NCBI RefSeq assembly: GCF_041146795.1
Contig: NC_135174.1
Span: 25,134,878-25,198,877, forward strand
Direction: 5' to 3'
Source: Maylandia zebra
Taxonomy: Eukaryota; Chordata; Actinopteri; Cichliformes; Cichlidae
DNA: 64,000 bases
Shown here: positions 47,205 through 59,299 of the stretch, piece by piece
Layout of the letters: every line of letters starts with the position of its first letter
How positions within the stretch are numbered: the first letter of the stretch is position 1
Program-made: the position numbers and the translations under genes
Notes under the pieces: model-generated
The model's input: only the letters and a program-made list of their open reading frames with translations
Told to the model about the DNA's origin: nothing
The model's database searches: none

Positions 47205-47810
47205 ATGGGGAACCAGCTGACTGATATCGCTCCCAGCACGCCGTTCCTGCCAAGCTTCCAGTGCCTACACGTGGTCGTCATTGGCCTCGATTCGGCCGGA
47301 AAAACCTCTCTGCTCTACAGGCTCAAACTCAAGGAGTTTGTCAAAACAATCCCAACCAAGGGCTTCAACACAGAGAAGATCAAAGTGGCAGTTGGGGCAT
47401 CTCGTGGAATAAACTTCCAGATTTGGGATGTGGGTGGGCAGGACAAGCTGCGTCCGCTCTGGAAGTCCTACACTCGCAGGACAGACGGGATGGTGTTTGT
47501 GGTGGACTCCACCGAGGTGGAGCGAATGGAGGAGGCCAAAGTGGAGCTCCATAAGATCACCCGCACGTCAGAGAATCAGGGAGTCCCGGTGCTAATTCTC
47601 GCCAACAAACAGGACCTGGACTCGGCCTTGTCTGTGAGCGAGGTGGAGAAGCTGCTCTCTGTTCATGAACTGAGCATGTACACGCTGTATCACGTGCAGA
47701 GCTGCAGCGCTGTGGACGGTCAGGGGCTCCAGCTGGGCTTGGAGAAACTCTATGAGATGATCCTGAAGAGGAAGAAGATGGTGAAGCACAACAGGAACAG
47801 GAAGAGATGA
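47205..47810 (+). CDS. arl4d: ADP-ribosylation factor-like 4D GTPase (coding sequence in one exon, 201 aa)
   Basis: ARL4D is a small GTPase of the ARF family that recruits cytohesin/ARNO to the plasma membrane and can enter the nucleus. The 201-residue product equals the human length. Gly2 (MGNQL) is the myristoylation site. The P-loop is GLDSAGKT (27-34), switch I threonine is in IPTKGFNTE (T51), switch II is WDVGGQ (74-79), and base-recognition motifs are NKQD (134-137) and CSA (167-169). The insert AVGASRG between the switches and the basic C-terminal tail ([14 protein letters not shown]) are typical of ARL4 proteins. An ATG five codons upstream is in frame, but would bury the myristoylated glycine, so the ATG at 47205 is preferred. 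The coding region lacks introns, like mammalian ARL4D. Confidence 0.96.
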   Translation: MGNQLTDIAPSTPFLPSFQCLHVVVIGLDSAGKTSLLYRLKLKEFVKTIPTKGFNTEKIKVAVGASRGINFQIWDVGGQDKLRPLWKSYTRRTDGMVFVVDSTEVERMEEAKVELHKITRTSENQGVPVLILANKQDLDSALSVSEVEKLLSVHELSMYTLYHVQSCSAVDGQGLQLGLEKLYEMILKRKKMVKHNRNRKR

Positions 47811-48483
47811 ACTACCGGTTCACACTGTGGCCTTTATACACCAGAGATTTATACACTGCTCAGATGCTTCCAGGCTTAATGGTCCTCTTTAATGGGAAAG
47901 CAATTTGTGCCAACAAAACAACAATTACACACGGCCTGAGGGTCCGGAGAAATGGATTTGCTCATAATAACTGAAACAGTATTGACATTGTTTTTGTTCT
48001 GCAGCTGTCCTTAGACAGCTTATAGATTTAAGGAAACCTTGAAGCAGTTAGTCCTCACTAAGTGCTTTTCTACACTTGTTTTAAAGAAGATTTCTGAGAA
48101 GACACTTGCCTGCTCACTTTAGGACTCACAGAGGGCCACATTCCCATTTGATGAAGAAGATTTACTTAAAATGACGTTCTTATATTCCTCGAAAGGCTTG
48201 CACAGATTCTGTACCACTAAATTGCTGTTTTTCTTCCACAATGTACTGATCTTTTTTCAAAATATTTATTCAGTGTATATGTATTCGTACTGGACAGAGG
48301 CTCCTTTTTCTTTTTTGTAAATGAACAGCGTCCAGCGCTCACTTAGCACCAATGATATTTAGTTTAATTCCTAACAGATCCTAAGTGCATTCCCTTCATA
48401 GACACATATATATACAAATTTAGCTACCACTGTATAATTATACTGTTTTTACAAATTGTAATTTTTTTGTAAACTGAAGACTT

Positions 48484-48489
48484 AATAAA
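48484..48489 (+). terminator. Poly(A) signal, arl4d
   Basis: AATAAA about 675 bp after the stop codon follows a long AT-rich, non-repetitive 3' UTR. It is the first clear hexamer in that stretch. Confidence 0.5.
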
Positions 48490-50944
48490 CCTAGCACTGT
48501 ACAGAACATACATTGCTATCTTTGTATTTTGAAGGTAGTTGATAGGAATGAGTTAAACCTTTTGGATTACATGGCACGCATAATCTCTCAGCTCTAAATT
48601 CACCTCAATATTGAGATTTTCTGGCCACTTCTACAGTGATATTTGAACATCATCTGTAGCCGTGACTTTAATGTCCAAGTGGATTCAGTGATCAAATCAA
48701 AATATTGCAGGTAACCTCAAAAAACACTCAGTGAAAACACATTTTATTGTAACTGATAATTAGATAAACTAATATTATTCATGGACAGCAATACAGACAG
48801 CAGATTTGGCATAGTTATCCATCATTAATCACTATTTGGCGTGACTGGACAGACAAGCATGCTTTGTTAACTATAATTAAACTGCAGCCATGACTGACTG
48901 TTGATGCATTTGTATGTATGAAAAATAAGTCCTGCTGATGTTTGCGCAACTTGGGAAACACTTGAGAAGTGTTTGGGAAAGAGGCTGGGAAGCCTTGATA
49001 AAGTTGTGGCCCCGGGGCCTGTGATATCTTAATATGCCTCTGCTACCTGCTGAGCACCAAACAGCACTAAGCACCTAAAGAAACATATTTCCCCCAGGAC
49101 TTGGCAGACGGAGCTGAAAGACAGTGAATATTAAATTTCCTTTGTTGACACACACAAAAGAGAAAATACATCAACCAATGCATATTGATGCCAGAATAAT
49201 TAATTTGCCAAAAATCTGCATTAGTCCCCCGAAATCTAGTATCAAACAAGCTTTAGTTAGTATTTCTTTACATCAAATATTTGCTACCTTAACAGATGAT
49301 ACCATTTCAGTGCTCTTACCAAAATAGGGGGGAGGATCTCCTCCTCTTCCCCTCCCCCACACAAGACCAAACAATCCGTTTAGTTGGATTTCCACCTACT
49401 GCTGACAGCTTAATTGCATCAATTAGTGGTGAGACGGCTCAGAGGTGAGCTGGTTGAGTTGTGCTGTTGATTTTGTGGTCATGTGGGGCTGGATCACCTG
49501 AGGCCATCTGTACAGCAGATGCTCTGTTGCACTCTTGCTGGAAGTCAACTGGACTGTAGCCATCTCGTCTTACTACTTATTTTAATGTTAGTCTCACATT
49601 TATGTGTTTAGTGACCCTGGGATGAAATAAAATAAATAATACCACTGATAAAAATGCATTTCAAAGAATGGCAAAAAATATCTGGCATCTTGAATCGAGT
49701 CAAAGGATACGTGAGCTTCTTGTCTCTTGCTGTCAAAAATATGAGAAACCTGTTTTCATAAATCCAGGAGATAAACAAGAAAAACACAGAGACCTTTTAT
49801 TTAAATTTCACTATACTGGCATTTTAAGAGTTTTTGCACTCTGTTTCTGATGTGTCATCTAACAGTTCATCGTTACTGTAGCAAATATCAGAAATGTTCC
49901 ATTGTACTTAATACTAGCTCTGATCACACACTGTATATAAAAGATAGGTGTTACCATTATGATGTCACCCGCTGCTTTCTAGACTCCGTATGCTGAAACC
50001 TCAGCATCACCATTTTGGCCACTGTCACCGATCCCAAAGATTTATATGAGAGGGTGGAGTGCTAAGTTTCCAGCTAATGTGGATGATTTTTAATCACACA
50101 GTATTCCATATTATTTGTCAGATAATCTATTAAAAATGCCCCATAAGGCACCAACAGCAAAAATGCAGTGAAGACGTTCAGTTTAATATCTCAAAGTAGT
50201 GGAAGGAAGGCCTAACAGACCCTGATTGGCTCCATCTGCCTGTGTCAGGACACCTGCCAATTAAAGCAGTCGTGCTAATAACTCTAGTGTTCAGGTGGAT
50301 GAGTTAGAAAAAAGCTATCAGTCATTATCCAAAAACATACCTTATACAAGCTGTTAACATACTTTATAATGTTCTATTGCAGGCCTCTTTAGCTAGTGAG
50401 TCTACAGGGTTTGACTCACATTTGCAGCTAGCCTTTGGTGGCCAGTAGTGGAAAAAAGTTTTTGGCACTTCAGAGTCGGCTTCATTTTCCCACTTGGTGT
50501 TAATCCTCTCTTAAGTTGCCATTCAGCTACGCGTGGGTGTGCTCCTGGCCTGTATTTGTCTTGCCTGACATGATGAGATAATGACTTGTTACCTATTCGC
50601 GTGCCGCCCGCTGAGTGTTCTTAAACGCTCAATGTCAAGCTGCACTTGCGTGCACTTAAGCACGTGCATGTCCATTATGACAAGAAACCCGCGCACCCAC
50701 ACGAGCACCCGTGCGCATCTTGACTTGTGTGACCTCACCGTCCCTATTATTCAAAACGGTGAGCTCATTAAAAGTTTCAAGGATGTGTTGCAGCATCATC
50801 CTGATACAGCAGCTGGTCGCTGAATAAATTTGCATCATAATGCGGTGTTTTCAACAGCTGAGACACATTCTGGGCATTTGGAGACATCAGTCAGCCAATG
50901 AAAAACAAACAGTATGTGGCTGAGCTTATCTCCTCAGATAAGCC

Positions 50945-51810
50945 ATACAATGAGGCGATGGGAAACTGTTGTTGAAGCTAGGTTAAGAAGACAGGTGACA
51001 ATCAGTAGGCAGCAGTATGGCTTCATGCCATAAAAGAGCAGATGGAGAAGTATAGAGAAGGTCGTACGGAGTTGCTGTTTTTGCGGATCTAGAGAAAGCA
51101 TATGTGGACCTGTGGTACTGCACGAGAAAATCAGGATTGGCAGAGCAGTATGTGAGGGTCATGTAGGATTGCAAGACAGTGGTAAGGTGTGCAGTGGGAG
51201 TGACAGATGGATTCAAGGTCGGGGTAAGATTACATCAGGGATGGTCTCTGAGCCCCTTCTTGTTTGCTGTGGTGTTAGACAGGTTGACAGATTATGTCAG
51301 GCAGGAGTCTCCGTGGACTATGATGTTTTCAGATGACATCTGTAGTGAGAGTAGGGAGCAGGTGGAAGAGAGCCTGGAGAGGTGGAGGTATACATGGGAG
51401 AGAAGAGAAATGAAAGTGAGTAGAAACAAGACAGAATACATAATGTGTGTGAATGAAAGGGAGACGAGCGTAACAGTGATTTATGTGAGTAGAGCTGGTG
51501 AAGGGAGATGAGCTTAAATACCGGACAGTGCACAAAAGAAGTGAAGAAGGGAGCTCAGTCAGGGAGAAGTGGGCGGAGATAAGTGTCAGTGGTGATTTGT
51601 GACAGAAGGATAGCAGTGAAATAGAAGGTTTACAAGATCGCAATGAAACCTGCTGTGATGTGTGGTTTGGAGATGGTTTGGAAATGTAGTGAAGGAGGAC
51701 ATGCAGAGGACTGGTGTGACAGAGGACGCTAGGGGTAACGTGAGGTGAAGGATGACAGTCCACTGTGGCGATTGCTAAAGGGACCAGCTGAACAAAGAAG
51801 AGGAAAAACA
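50945..51810 (+). mobile_element. 5'-truncated, decayed LINE (reverse transcriptase and 3' end)
   Basis: The translated pieces contain non-LTR reverse transcriptase: RRQVTISRQQYGFMP near 50980, then VRCAVGVTDGFKVGVRLHQGWSLSPFLFAVVLDRLTD and MMFSDDI near 51310. FSDDI stands where FADDI is usual, so a catalytic-box residue has changed. Only a piece of about 110 codons (51179-51511) stays open; frames shift before and after it. The 3' end 'ccactgtggcgattgctaaaggg' resembles 'gctgtggcgacccctaa', the usual terminus of this fish LINE. The clade (RTE-like or relative) is not settled. Confidence 0.8.
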
Positions 51811-54800
51811 GAAGACAACTATGACGCCAGTAAGGCACAATGCTGTCGTGCCCACAGTCTCCCGCACACCTAATGACTTCCATCCAGCGGTGGAAAAACC
51901 CAAGGGAGCTGCATGTGCATTGTCTTTGTTGCACAGTGGTTTTCTCTTGCATGTTTCTGTCACATGCTGTGCAGACTCCTTGTTACTCTCTGCCTTGCCT
52001 CCTCCTTTCTAGGGCATCCTGGTGGCTGACAAGAAACACACAAGAGAGGGAAGCCTGGGGATTATGTGTCAGGGCTTAATCTCACATAGGCAGGTGTATC
52101 CCTGGAACGGTGTGACATAAATCAGAGACAGGCACACCACTGGGCTTTGAAAACAATAAGCAAAGCTACAAATAAATTTTTTTTCCTGTTCTCCTTAAAA
52201 TTCACAATGCAATGACTGCAAGGAGGCACAGTCTTAAAAATATAAGCCAGAATATATTGGGTCTATGAGTGAGGACTGGCACAGCAGCGCAGTGAACAGA
52301 TAGATGACTATGCTGACATATTTGATGAATATCCTCAGTTATTACAACTGTGGATTGATGTAATGGTCTACAGAAGTTTGAATGAATTTCTGCTAAATTA
52401 AAATGAAATTATATCAAACAAAGCTGTTGCTGGGTCTCAGATTGTTTAGACAATGTTGTAAAACTTGTTAAAAACTACAGGCATATGGACATACAGGCTT
52501 TTTAAATCTTATTGAGGGGAAAGTCTCCAAAACTATACAGCAGATTTAGCTGAATTTGTCTTATGCTCATGTCCCACTAACTAGTAAAACTAAAATTAGA
52601 GGCTTGATAGTAATCATGTGGATTCAATCCATGGGAGCTGCTAAGAGCATCAGTGAACATGTCCTTTTTTAGTTATTTATATATGGTATTATTATCTTTA
52701 CGTGCCCTTTGTTTTTCTTTCATCAGCTCTTTTGAAGAGTTCATTGTTTTGGGAGTTTTCCATCTTCAGTCTTTTTACATCCTTTGCTTCTCTGCCCTCA
52801 TTAATCTCACTTGTGTCCAATCAGTCCTTTTAGTCTTCTCTTGTCAGTTATCAGTTCATTTTGACTTCAGTTTGACCTTGTGCTTTTTTAGATACTGGTT
52901 TTTCTAGCAATTTCTTTTTACATAAGCTCTTAACAGGTTTTAATAAAACTCGACTTCTCTTAGTTAACCTGTCTGTGGCGTCTGCATTTGGCTCATCTTT
53001 CCTGTGTATCAAAAAGCTGAGGAACAGAGGGGTGCATTATTAAGGCCTGCTAACTCAGTCAGGGGGAGGTGTCTTTCAGTGCTGGCTCTCCCAGTGGCCC
53101 CCCTGGCAAGACTGTGTTGGTAATAATTTTAATAAATGTGAACAGAAGAGAGAGGAAAACATCCAGCTGAAACATTAACTAAGTCACTTTGTATGTCCCT
53201 CATGATTTCCTATTGTCCCCTGCTGTCCACTGTGTCCCTGTACCGACAGGTGCCCTCAAACACACATAGACAGAAACAGAAGCTTGGTGGCACACCGTGT
53301 GCCACCCCGATATTTTTATTGGCCCTCATATGGTTACCCACATGACAATATTGTGGAAGCACCAGTTTTCACAGTTTCCTTTATTTGCTTTAAGTAGATT
53401 ATCTGCTGAAGACATCTTTTCATATATGCAACTTGTTAAGCTTTGCCTTACTAACAGCACGAACACCTGCTCTAAAGTTACAGCAGCACAAACTGCATGG
53501 CGTACTCACTGGCATTTGCATGCATTTAGTTGGTGATGCAGAAAAACTCTTTTGCACTCCTGGAATTACAGCCACTAAAACACAGAGCAGATAATCAGAT
53601 GTATTTGAAAGCCTTTCTTTTTTTACCATCAACATCTATCTTTACAGTAGGAAGGTAAAATTAATTTCACTTTGTTCTGAAAACAAACTAAAATGATTTC
53701 CTTGTCTCCTTTATCAGGCTAATAACAAGACGTTAACATACTGAGTAACATTTAACGTTTAAATGTATGCAGTTTAAAGTTTCAGAGCTCTAATGTACAG
53801 CTGTCATGTTAGAAATAGAAAACAGCACTGAGATTACACTTAGTGGGAAATATATGAATTTGAATTGATATATTTATTTTCCTGCTCAGCGCACTTGTGA
53901 TGATTGAATCACGAGATTAGCAATTTTCTGCAATATTACCCATTTGTGCAGCCACAGTGTTGCATTTTAATGTTATATTTTTGTTCTTTATCAGTCTTTA
54001 TCAGTAGGCGGTGCTCAGTTTATCCATTTTGTACAGAAGAAGAATCAAATAATGTTTCAAATGTTACCTTTTCATGCACGCACCCTCAGAGTTTGAAGAA
54101 GAAAGCCTGAGTTAACAAAGTGATAGCTGTTGTCTCTTTTAGGTTTTGTCAAGCCAGCTAATGCGAAGAAAGTCTAGTTATTCGTTCGGCACGAGTTAGC
54201 GCAGTGATCGACAGAGCACAGAGAACACGACACCAAAAGCTCTGACTTCAAGCTGAGCATGCTAACCCATTCATTTTGTTTCATAGTACACCCTTTAGGT
54301 GGAGACTATTTGCTTTATGTCTTACGTCAATATACGTAGCATCTAAATATTAGTCTATTTGCGCAATTAAATATTGTAAATTAATCAGTGCGCTCCACTT
54401 TCCCTTTAACCTAAGTGAGAACCAAAGCATTGCACTGACTGCTGAACCAACCAACCCACAGCTTGCATGACTAAATACAGAAACATGAAAAGCAAATTTT
54501 CATGAGTAAACTGGCGGATGTACGTAAACAGCCAACAGCATCAGTCATAAAACTTGCAAAAAAAATACAATCATCCCCATAAATAACAACAGACACGTAA
54601 TGCTCTGCTACAGTCTCTTTATAGCCCCTTTGATGAAAAGCAGCAGGGTGCTGGGCACAAATCCAACGCTCTTAACATGTCCAACCAGGCCCTATAGACG
54701 TAATTTTCTCTCACCATGGCAACCCAAAGTCAGCAGTCACTAAAGGGTGACCCGAGAGGGCAGCGGTGGGGGTCAAATTGCTTTTTGTGGCTGGATGTCC

Positions 54801-54925
54801 AATCCAGCTGGGGTTATCGAGGGGGCAGGGAGATTAGAAAAAGAAGCTCGGATCAATAGAGGAATCCTGAGCTCATCGCCTCGTACTGTCTATTTCTCTG
54901 TTGCTTTCTTCTCTGGTCCTTTTTT

Positions 54926-55432
54926 CTAACTTTTCTCTCTCTGTATATATCTGAATTTACTCAGCATCAGTTTTAAATTTCTCAATAATCTCAGTGTTGT
55001 TTCCTCTTCACGCTCCTCTGCTCTGTATTTGCCTGTATTGATATCAATCACTATTGAAAATATCTCAAATTTCACTGCAACAGAGGCCTTTCCAGGAGAT
55101 CGACCTTGATGACATTGCTGGGGCTGCAGGGGGAGGCTGGTGAAGGGGAGAGCTGGTTGTTTGTACGGGACACGGTGCAGAGTGAAGGTCTTTTGAGGGT
55201 TCAAATGAGACAGTGTTTGTGGGAGGGCTGGATTAGCTGCTTCAGCTTTTATTCCTGAAAGGTCGTAAAGCTGCCATTGGCCTCCTTTAGAGTCAAGGCT
55301 GTAGGCTGAATGGACGCGATGGGATTGCAAAGGAAAGTAAAGCCTGAAATCTTCTGCGCTTGGGGCTATAAATGAAGAAATAATTAACATCAAGGCTATA
55401 TTTCTTGGTAGTGAATAAGACAATGTGACCAC
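54926..55432 (-). other. Unrecognised 168-codon open frame
   Basis: This is the longest open frame outside known genes and the Tc1 element. It begins MVTLSYSLPRNIALMLIISSFIAPSAEDF, which looks like a signal peptide with a possible cut after APSA. The rest has no domain I recognise. It overlaps a stretch that may be conserved non-coding DNA, so it may be a chance frame. No splice context or promoter was noted. Confidence 0.15.
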
Positions 55433-57702
55433 GGGAGGGGGTTCTGTGTTTGTGCCGCATCGCTTTTATCTCCGAGCTGAGCCTCTACGAAAACATGTGG
55501 TTCAAATCATCGCTTTTATTCCTCCATTGCTATCAGCTAAAAGGACAGAAATCAATTTATTGTGAATAAGCAGTATCACACCAGGGGTCAGGGAGCATTT
55601 ATTCATGCTTATATGTGCTCTTGTTTCCCAGCAGGCTCAGAGCAAAGGATGATTTATTGCTCAAGGGAGCCGTGAGGAAATAATGGGCCTCGTATTCACT
55701 GCGAGTTAAACTTCATGGCCAAACTTTTCTATAACTTGTTCAGCTGCAGGACTGATATAAGAATGACTTCATGGATGATTTCATGCCTCCACACAGAGTC
55801 TCACAAGGTCAATTGCTTTTCAAGAACAGGCTCTCCAGGCTCATGAAGTGTTTCATTAAAAGATGATGTGGCAAATCACACTGCTGTTGTGTTTTTGATT
55901 GTTTTTACACATACTTGATTACAGCTCAGTAATGCAGCTTTTAAGATATATTTTCTTTTATCTTAATGTGGCCGCAGTTAATCCCGTCTAGATTCCTCAC
56001 TCTGCCACCCTGGGTCTACCCCTGATCCCACACTAGGATTATCCAAAGACCCATCTGGCACATGCCGGCTAGCGGGGTGTACATGAACAGTACCCAGCAG
56101 CCACCAAACACAAAGTTAGCTAATCCTGACTGTTCCTGCTTTTTAAGAGCAGACAGACCTCTGAGCTGTAACCCAGACTCTTGTGGAACAAACTTGCTGC
56201 GATGATAAAAGCTGGCTGTTTGTGTCGCGCTGGCAGTGGGTGGATCTGGGAATGTGCTGACATGGGATTTCTGTGGCTTGATTTAGGGTGATAGAATGAT
56301 CTAATATGAGAGAAGAGGGATATAAAATTGTCACTATTAAATATGTACTCAGGGATCCAAGTGGTGACTCAGTGCAGCTGACTGATGAGCAGTGAGAGCT
56401 GTGAAAAACTGCTGCAAAAATACAAGAAATTTGCCAGTAATGTACCAGTTTTTTGTGAATACAGTTGCTTGTGCCATGTGGATGCTTTTGGGGAAAAATA
56501 GTACAAAGAAGCTGGTGTACATTGGATCTAACAAGTAGTGACTGGGTGATCAAAGTGCAATTCCACCTTTTATAACTTTGTTCTATGAATAATCATACTA
56601 ACTGGAATAGATCAAAACTATTCACATGAAAAAAGTGAGTTTTGATCCTCTATATGGTTACCACCTCCGATTCTCGATTTAAAAAAAATCTTTTACCCGA
56701 GTGTCCTGGATACAGAAAGGCAGAATTAACCTAACTGTCCCTTAATAGTAATAACAACAACAATAATAATAATAATTAGAATAATAATAAGAGCTATTAT
56801 TGATCCCATAGTTTGGCTGTATCAGAAAAAAGGTATTAAAGGCTCAACACCAGACAGAAAATAAACACATTTAGACCTGCTGGTAAATATAGCACAGCTG
56901 ATATTTCCATCAGAGCTAAAAGAAGTTAAACAGAGCACTCCGGTCAATGGAAACACGACTCCACATGAATCATTGTGTTGGATTATAGCTGCTTGATGTG
57001 CAAACAAACAGCATTTACTGCAGCTGATCTGTGCTGCTGCTGCCCTTTGTGGATTTAACCAACCTCAGTCTACAATATATAAGCAGATGTTACTATTTTC
57101 CAGCTTCTAGCCAGAATAAAACTATATATAAATATGTTTTTTTACGACAATGTTAGCTACTCAGTTTGGTAACCTCTAACATTTAAATATAGACAGTTTT
57201 ACTACTTGGTGGGTTAAATCCTAAAATTAATAATTAATCTTTTGTCCACCGTTTTTTCTTTAAAGTTCTTTATAGATTTTTATTGCAATTTTATCATCAG
57301 CACCATTGATGTTTGGAGTAAGGGTCACTCAGGGATCATAGAAAACTACATACAATCACATTAAATTACATATTTTAGGCAGAAGAAGAGTTATATGACC
57401 ACACACAGAGGCTGAAGCAGACTGCTTAGAAATCCGATAACTGCTGTTGTGATACCTTTGTGGTTGGGGGCTTTACATTTCATCAAAACAGCTGATTCAA
57501 AGAAAGCCTGGCTTTGTTAAACCTTCCACTTCCTGTTTTACTTTGGCTATTGCTTTCTTAGTGTGTTCCCTGTACTTCCTGTTGTTTTTCAGTTGATTCC
57601 TTGATTGTTTCTGCCTGTGTTGTATCTTCCCTCATTTGTGATTGCGTGTCCCACGCTAATTGTCTTCAACTGCGTCTCCTTGCTCAGTACTGTGAGTATA
57701 TA

Positions 57703-59299
57703 CAGTGGGGCAAAAAAGTATTTAGTCAGCCACCGATTGTGCAAGTTCCCCCACTTAAAATGATGACAGAGGTCAGTAATTTGCACCAGAGGTACACTTT
57801 AACTGTGAGAGACAGAATGTGAAAAAAAAATCCATGAATTCACATGGTAGGATTTGTAAAGAATTTATTCGTAAATCAGGGTGGAAAATAAGTATTTGGT
57901 CACCTCAAACAAGGAAAATCTCTGGCTCTCACAGACCTGTAATGTCTTCTGTAAGAAGCTTTTCTGTCCCCCACTCGTTACCTGTATGAATGGCACCTGT
58001 TTGAACTCATCATCTGTATAAAAGACACCTGTCCACAGCCTCAAACAGTCAGACTCCAAACTCCGCCATGGCCAAGACCAAAGAGCTTTCGAAGGACACC
58101 AGGAAAAGTATTGTAGACCTGCACCAGACTGGCAAGAGTGAATCTACAATAGACAAGCAGCTTGGTGTGAAAAAATCAACTGTGGGAGCAATCATCAGAA
58201 AATGGAAGACATACAAGACCACTGATAATCTCCCTCGATCTGGGGCTCCACGCAAGATCTCATCCCGTGGGGTCAAAATGATCATGAGAACGGTGAGCAA
58301 AGATCCCAGAACCACACGGGGGGACCTGGTGAATGACCTGCAGAGAGCTGGGACCAAAGTAACAAAGGTCACCATCAGTAACACACTACAACGGCAGGGA
58401 ATCAAATCCCGCAGTGCCAGACGTGTTCCGCTGCTGAAGCCAGTGCATGTCCAGGCCCGTGCCAGAGAGCACATGGATGATACAGCAGAGGATTGGGAGA
58501 ATGTCATGTGGTCAGATGAAACCAAAGTAGAACTTTTTGGTATAAACTCAACTCGTCGTGTTTGGAGGAAGAAGAATACTGAGTTGCATCCCAAGAACAC
58601 CATACCTACTGTGAAGCATGGGGGTGGAAACATCATGCTATGGGGCTGTTTTTCTGCCAAGGGGACAGGACGACTGATCTGTGTTAAGGACAGAATGAAT
58701 GGGGCCATGTATCGTGAGATTTTGAGCCAAAACCTCCTTCCATCAGTGAGAACTTTGAAGATGAAACGAGGCTGGGTCTTCCAACATGACAATGATCCAA
58801 AACACACCGCCCGGGCAACAAAGGAGTGGCTCCGTAAGAAGCATTTGAAAGTCCTGGAGTGGCCTAGCCAGTCTCCAGACCTCAACCCCATAGAAAATCT
58901 GTGGCGGGAGTTGAAAGTCCGTGTTGCTCGGCGACAGCCCCAAAACATCACTGCTCTCGAGAAGATCTGCATGGAGGAATGGGCCAAAATACCAGCTACT
59001 GTGTGTGCAAACCTGGTAAAGACCGATAGTAAACGTTTGACCTCTGTTATTGCCAACAAAGGTTATGTTACAAAGTATTGAGTTGTATTTTTGTTATTGA
59101 CCAAATACTTATTTTCCACCCTGATTTACGAATAAATTCTTTACAAATCCTACCATGTGGATTCATGGATTTTTTTTTTTCACATTCTGTCTCTCACAGT
59201 TGAAGTGTACCTCTGGTGCAAATTACTGACCTCTGTCATCATTTTAAGTGGGGGAACTTGCACAATCGGTGGCTGACTAAATACTTTTTTGCCCCACTG
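57703..59299 (+). mobile_element. Tc1/mariner element, apparently complete (1597 bp)
   Basis: The element starts CAGTGGGGCAAAAAAG and ends with the reverse complement, and it is flanked by the TA duplication typical of Tc1 (57701-57702 and 59300-59301). The terminal inverted repeats are about 210 bp long and differ by only a few bases when read against each other, so the copy is young. Between them lies one uninterrupted transposase frame. Length and layout match full-length teleost Tc1 elements of about 1.6 kb. It sits in a stretch that itself looks like an old dispersed repeat (57540-57700 continuing after 59302). Confidence 0.95.
58068..59081 (+). CDS. Tc1-like transposase, uninterrupted (337 aa)
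   Basis: The protein cuts and pastes its own element at TA sites. The N-terminal half has a paired-like DNA-binding region with two helix-turn-helix parts ([21 protein letters not shown] and about 82-112) joined by a basic SGAPRK linker. The catalytic DDE triad is complete and has the DD34E spacing: D150 ([11 protein letters not shown]), D241 ([10 protein letters not shown]) and E276 ([11 protein letters not shown]). The glycine-rich [10 protein letters not shown] segment is present. The length of 337 fits the family (about 340). The start ATG is the first in frame and lies about 150 bp inside the left inverted repeat. A long minus-strand frame across the same bases is a shadow. Confidence 0.93.
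   Translation: MAKTKELSKDTRKSIVDLHQTGKSESTIDKQLGVKKSTVGAIIRKWKTYKTTDNLPRSGAPRKISSRGVKMIMRTVSKDPRTTRGDLVNDLQRAGTKVTKVTISNTLQRQGIKSRSARRVPLLKPVHVQARAREHMDDTAEDWENVMWSDETKVELFGINSTRRVWRKKNTELHPKNTIPTVKHGGGNIMLWGCFSAKGTGRLICVKDRMNGAMYREILSQNLLPSVRTLKMKRGWVFQHDNDPKHTARATKEWLRKKHLKVLEWPSQSPDLNPIENLWRELKVRVARRQPQNITALEKICMEEWAKIPATVCANLVKTDSKRLTSVIANKGYVTKY

Larger units (their letters stand above)
48490..57700. other. Gene-poor interval downstream of arl4d
   Basis: No gene was recognised. Contents noted are the LINE relic (50.9-51.8 kb), a quasi-palindrome at 53286-53306, the 168-codon frame at 54.9-55.4 kb, and a stretch at about 55.2-55.9 kb whose texture suggests conserved non-coding sequence. 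Stretches at 52.7-53.0 kb and 57.5-57.7 kb look like decayed dispersed repeats of unknown type. Confidence 0.5.

Noticed and set aside
47261-47789. Several frames of 65-97 codons overlapping arl4d
   Set aside because: They are other-frame shadows of the arl4d coding exon, which matches its family over the full length.
51329-51952. 207-codon minus-strand frame rich in Ser, His and Pro
   Set aside because: It lies antisense to the LINE reverse transcriptase relic; purine-rich LINE sequence leaves the complement free of stops.
58049-59059. 336-codon open frame on the minus strand
   Set aside because: It lies exactly opposite the Tc1 transposase and has no domain of its own; it is a shadow of that gene.
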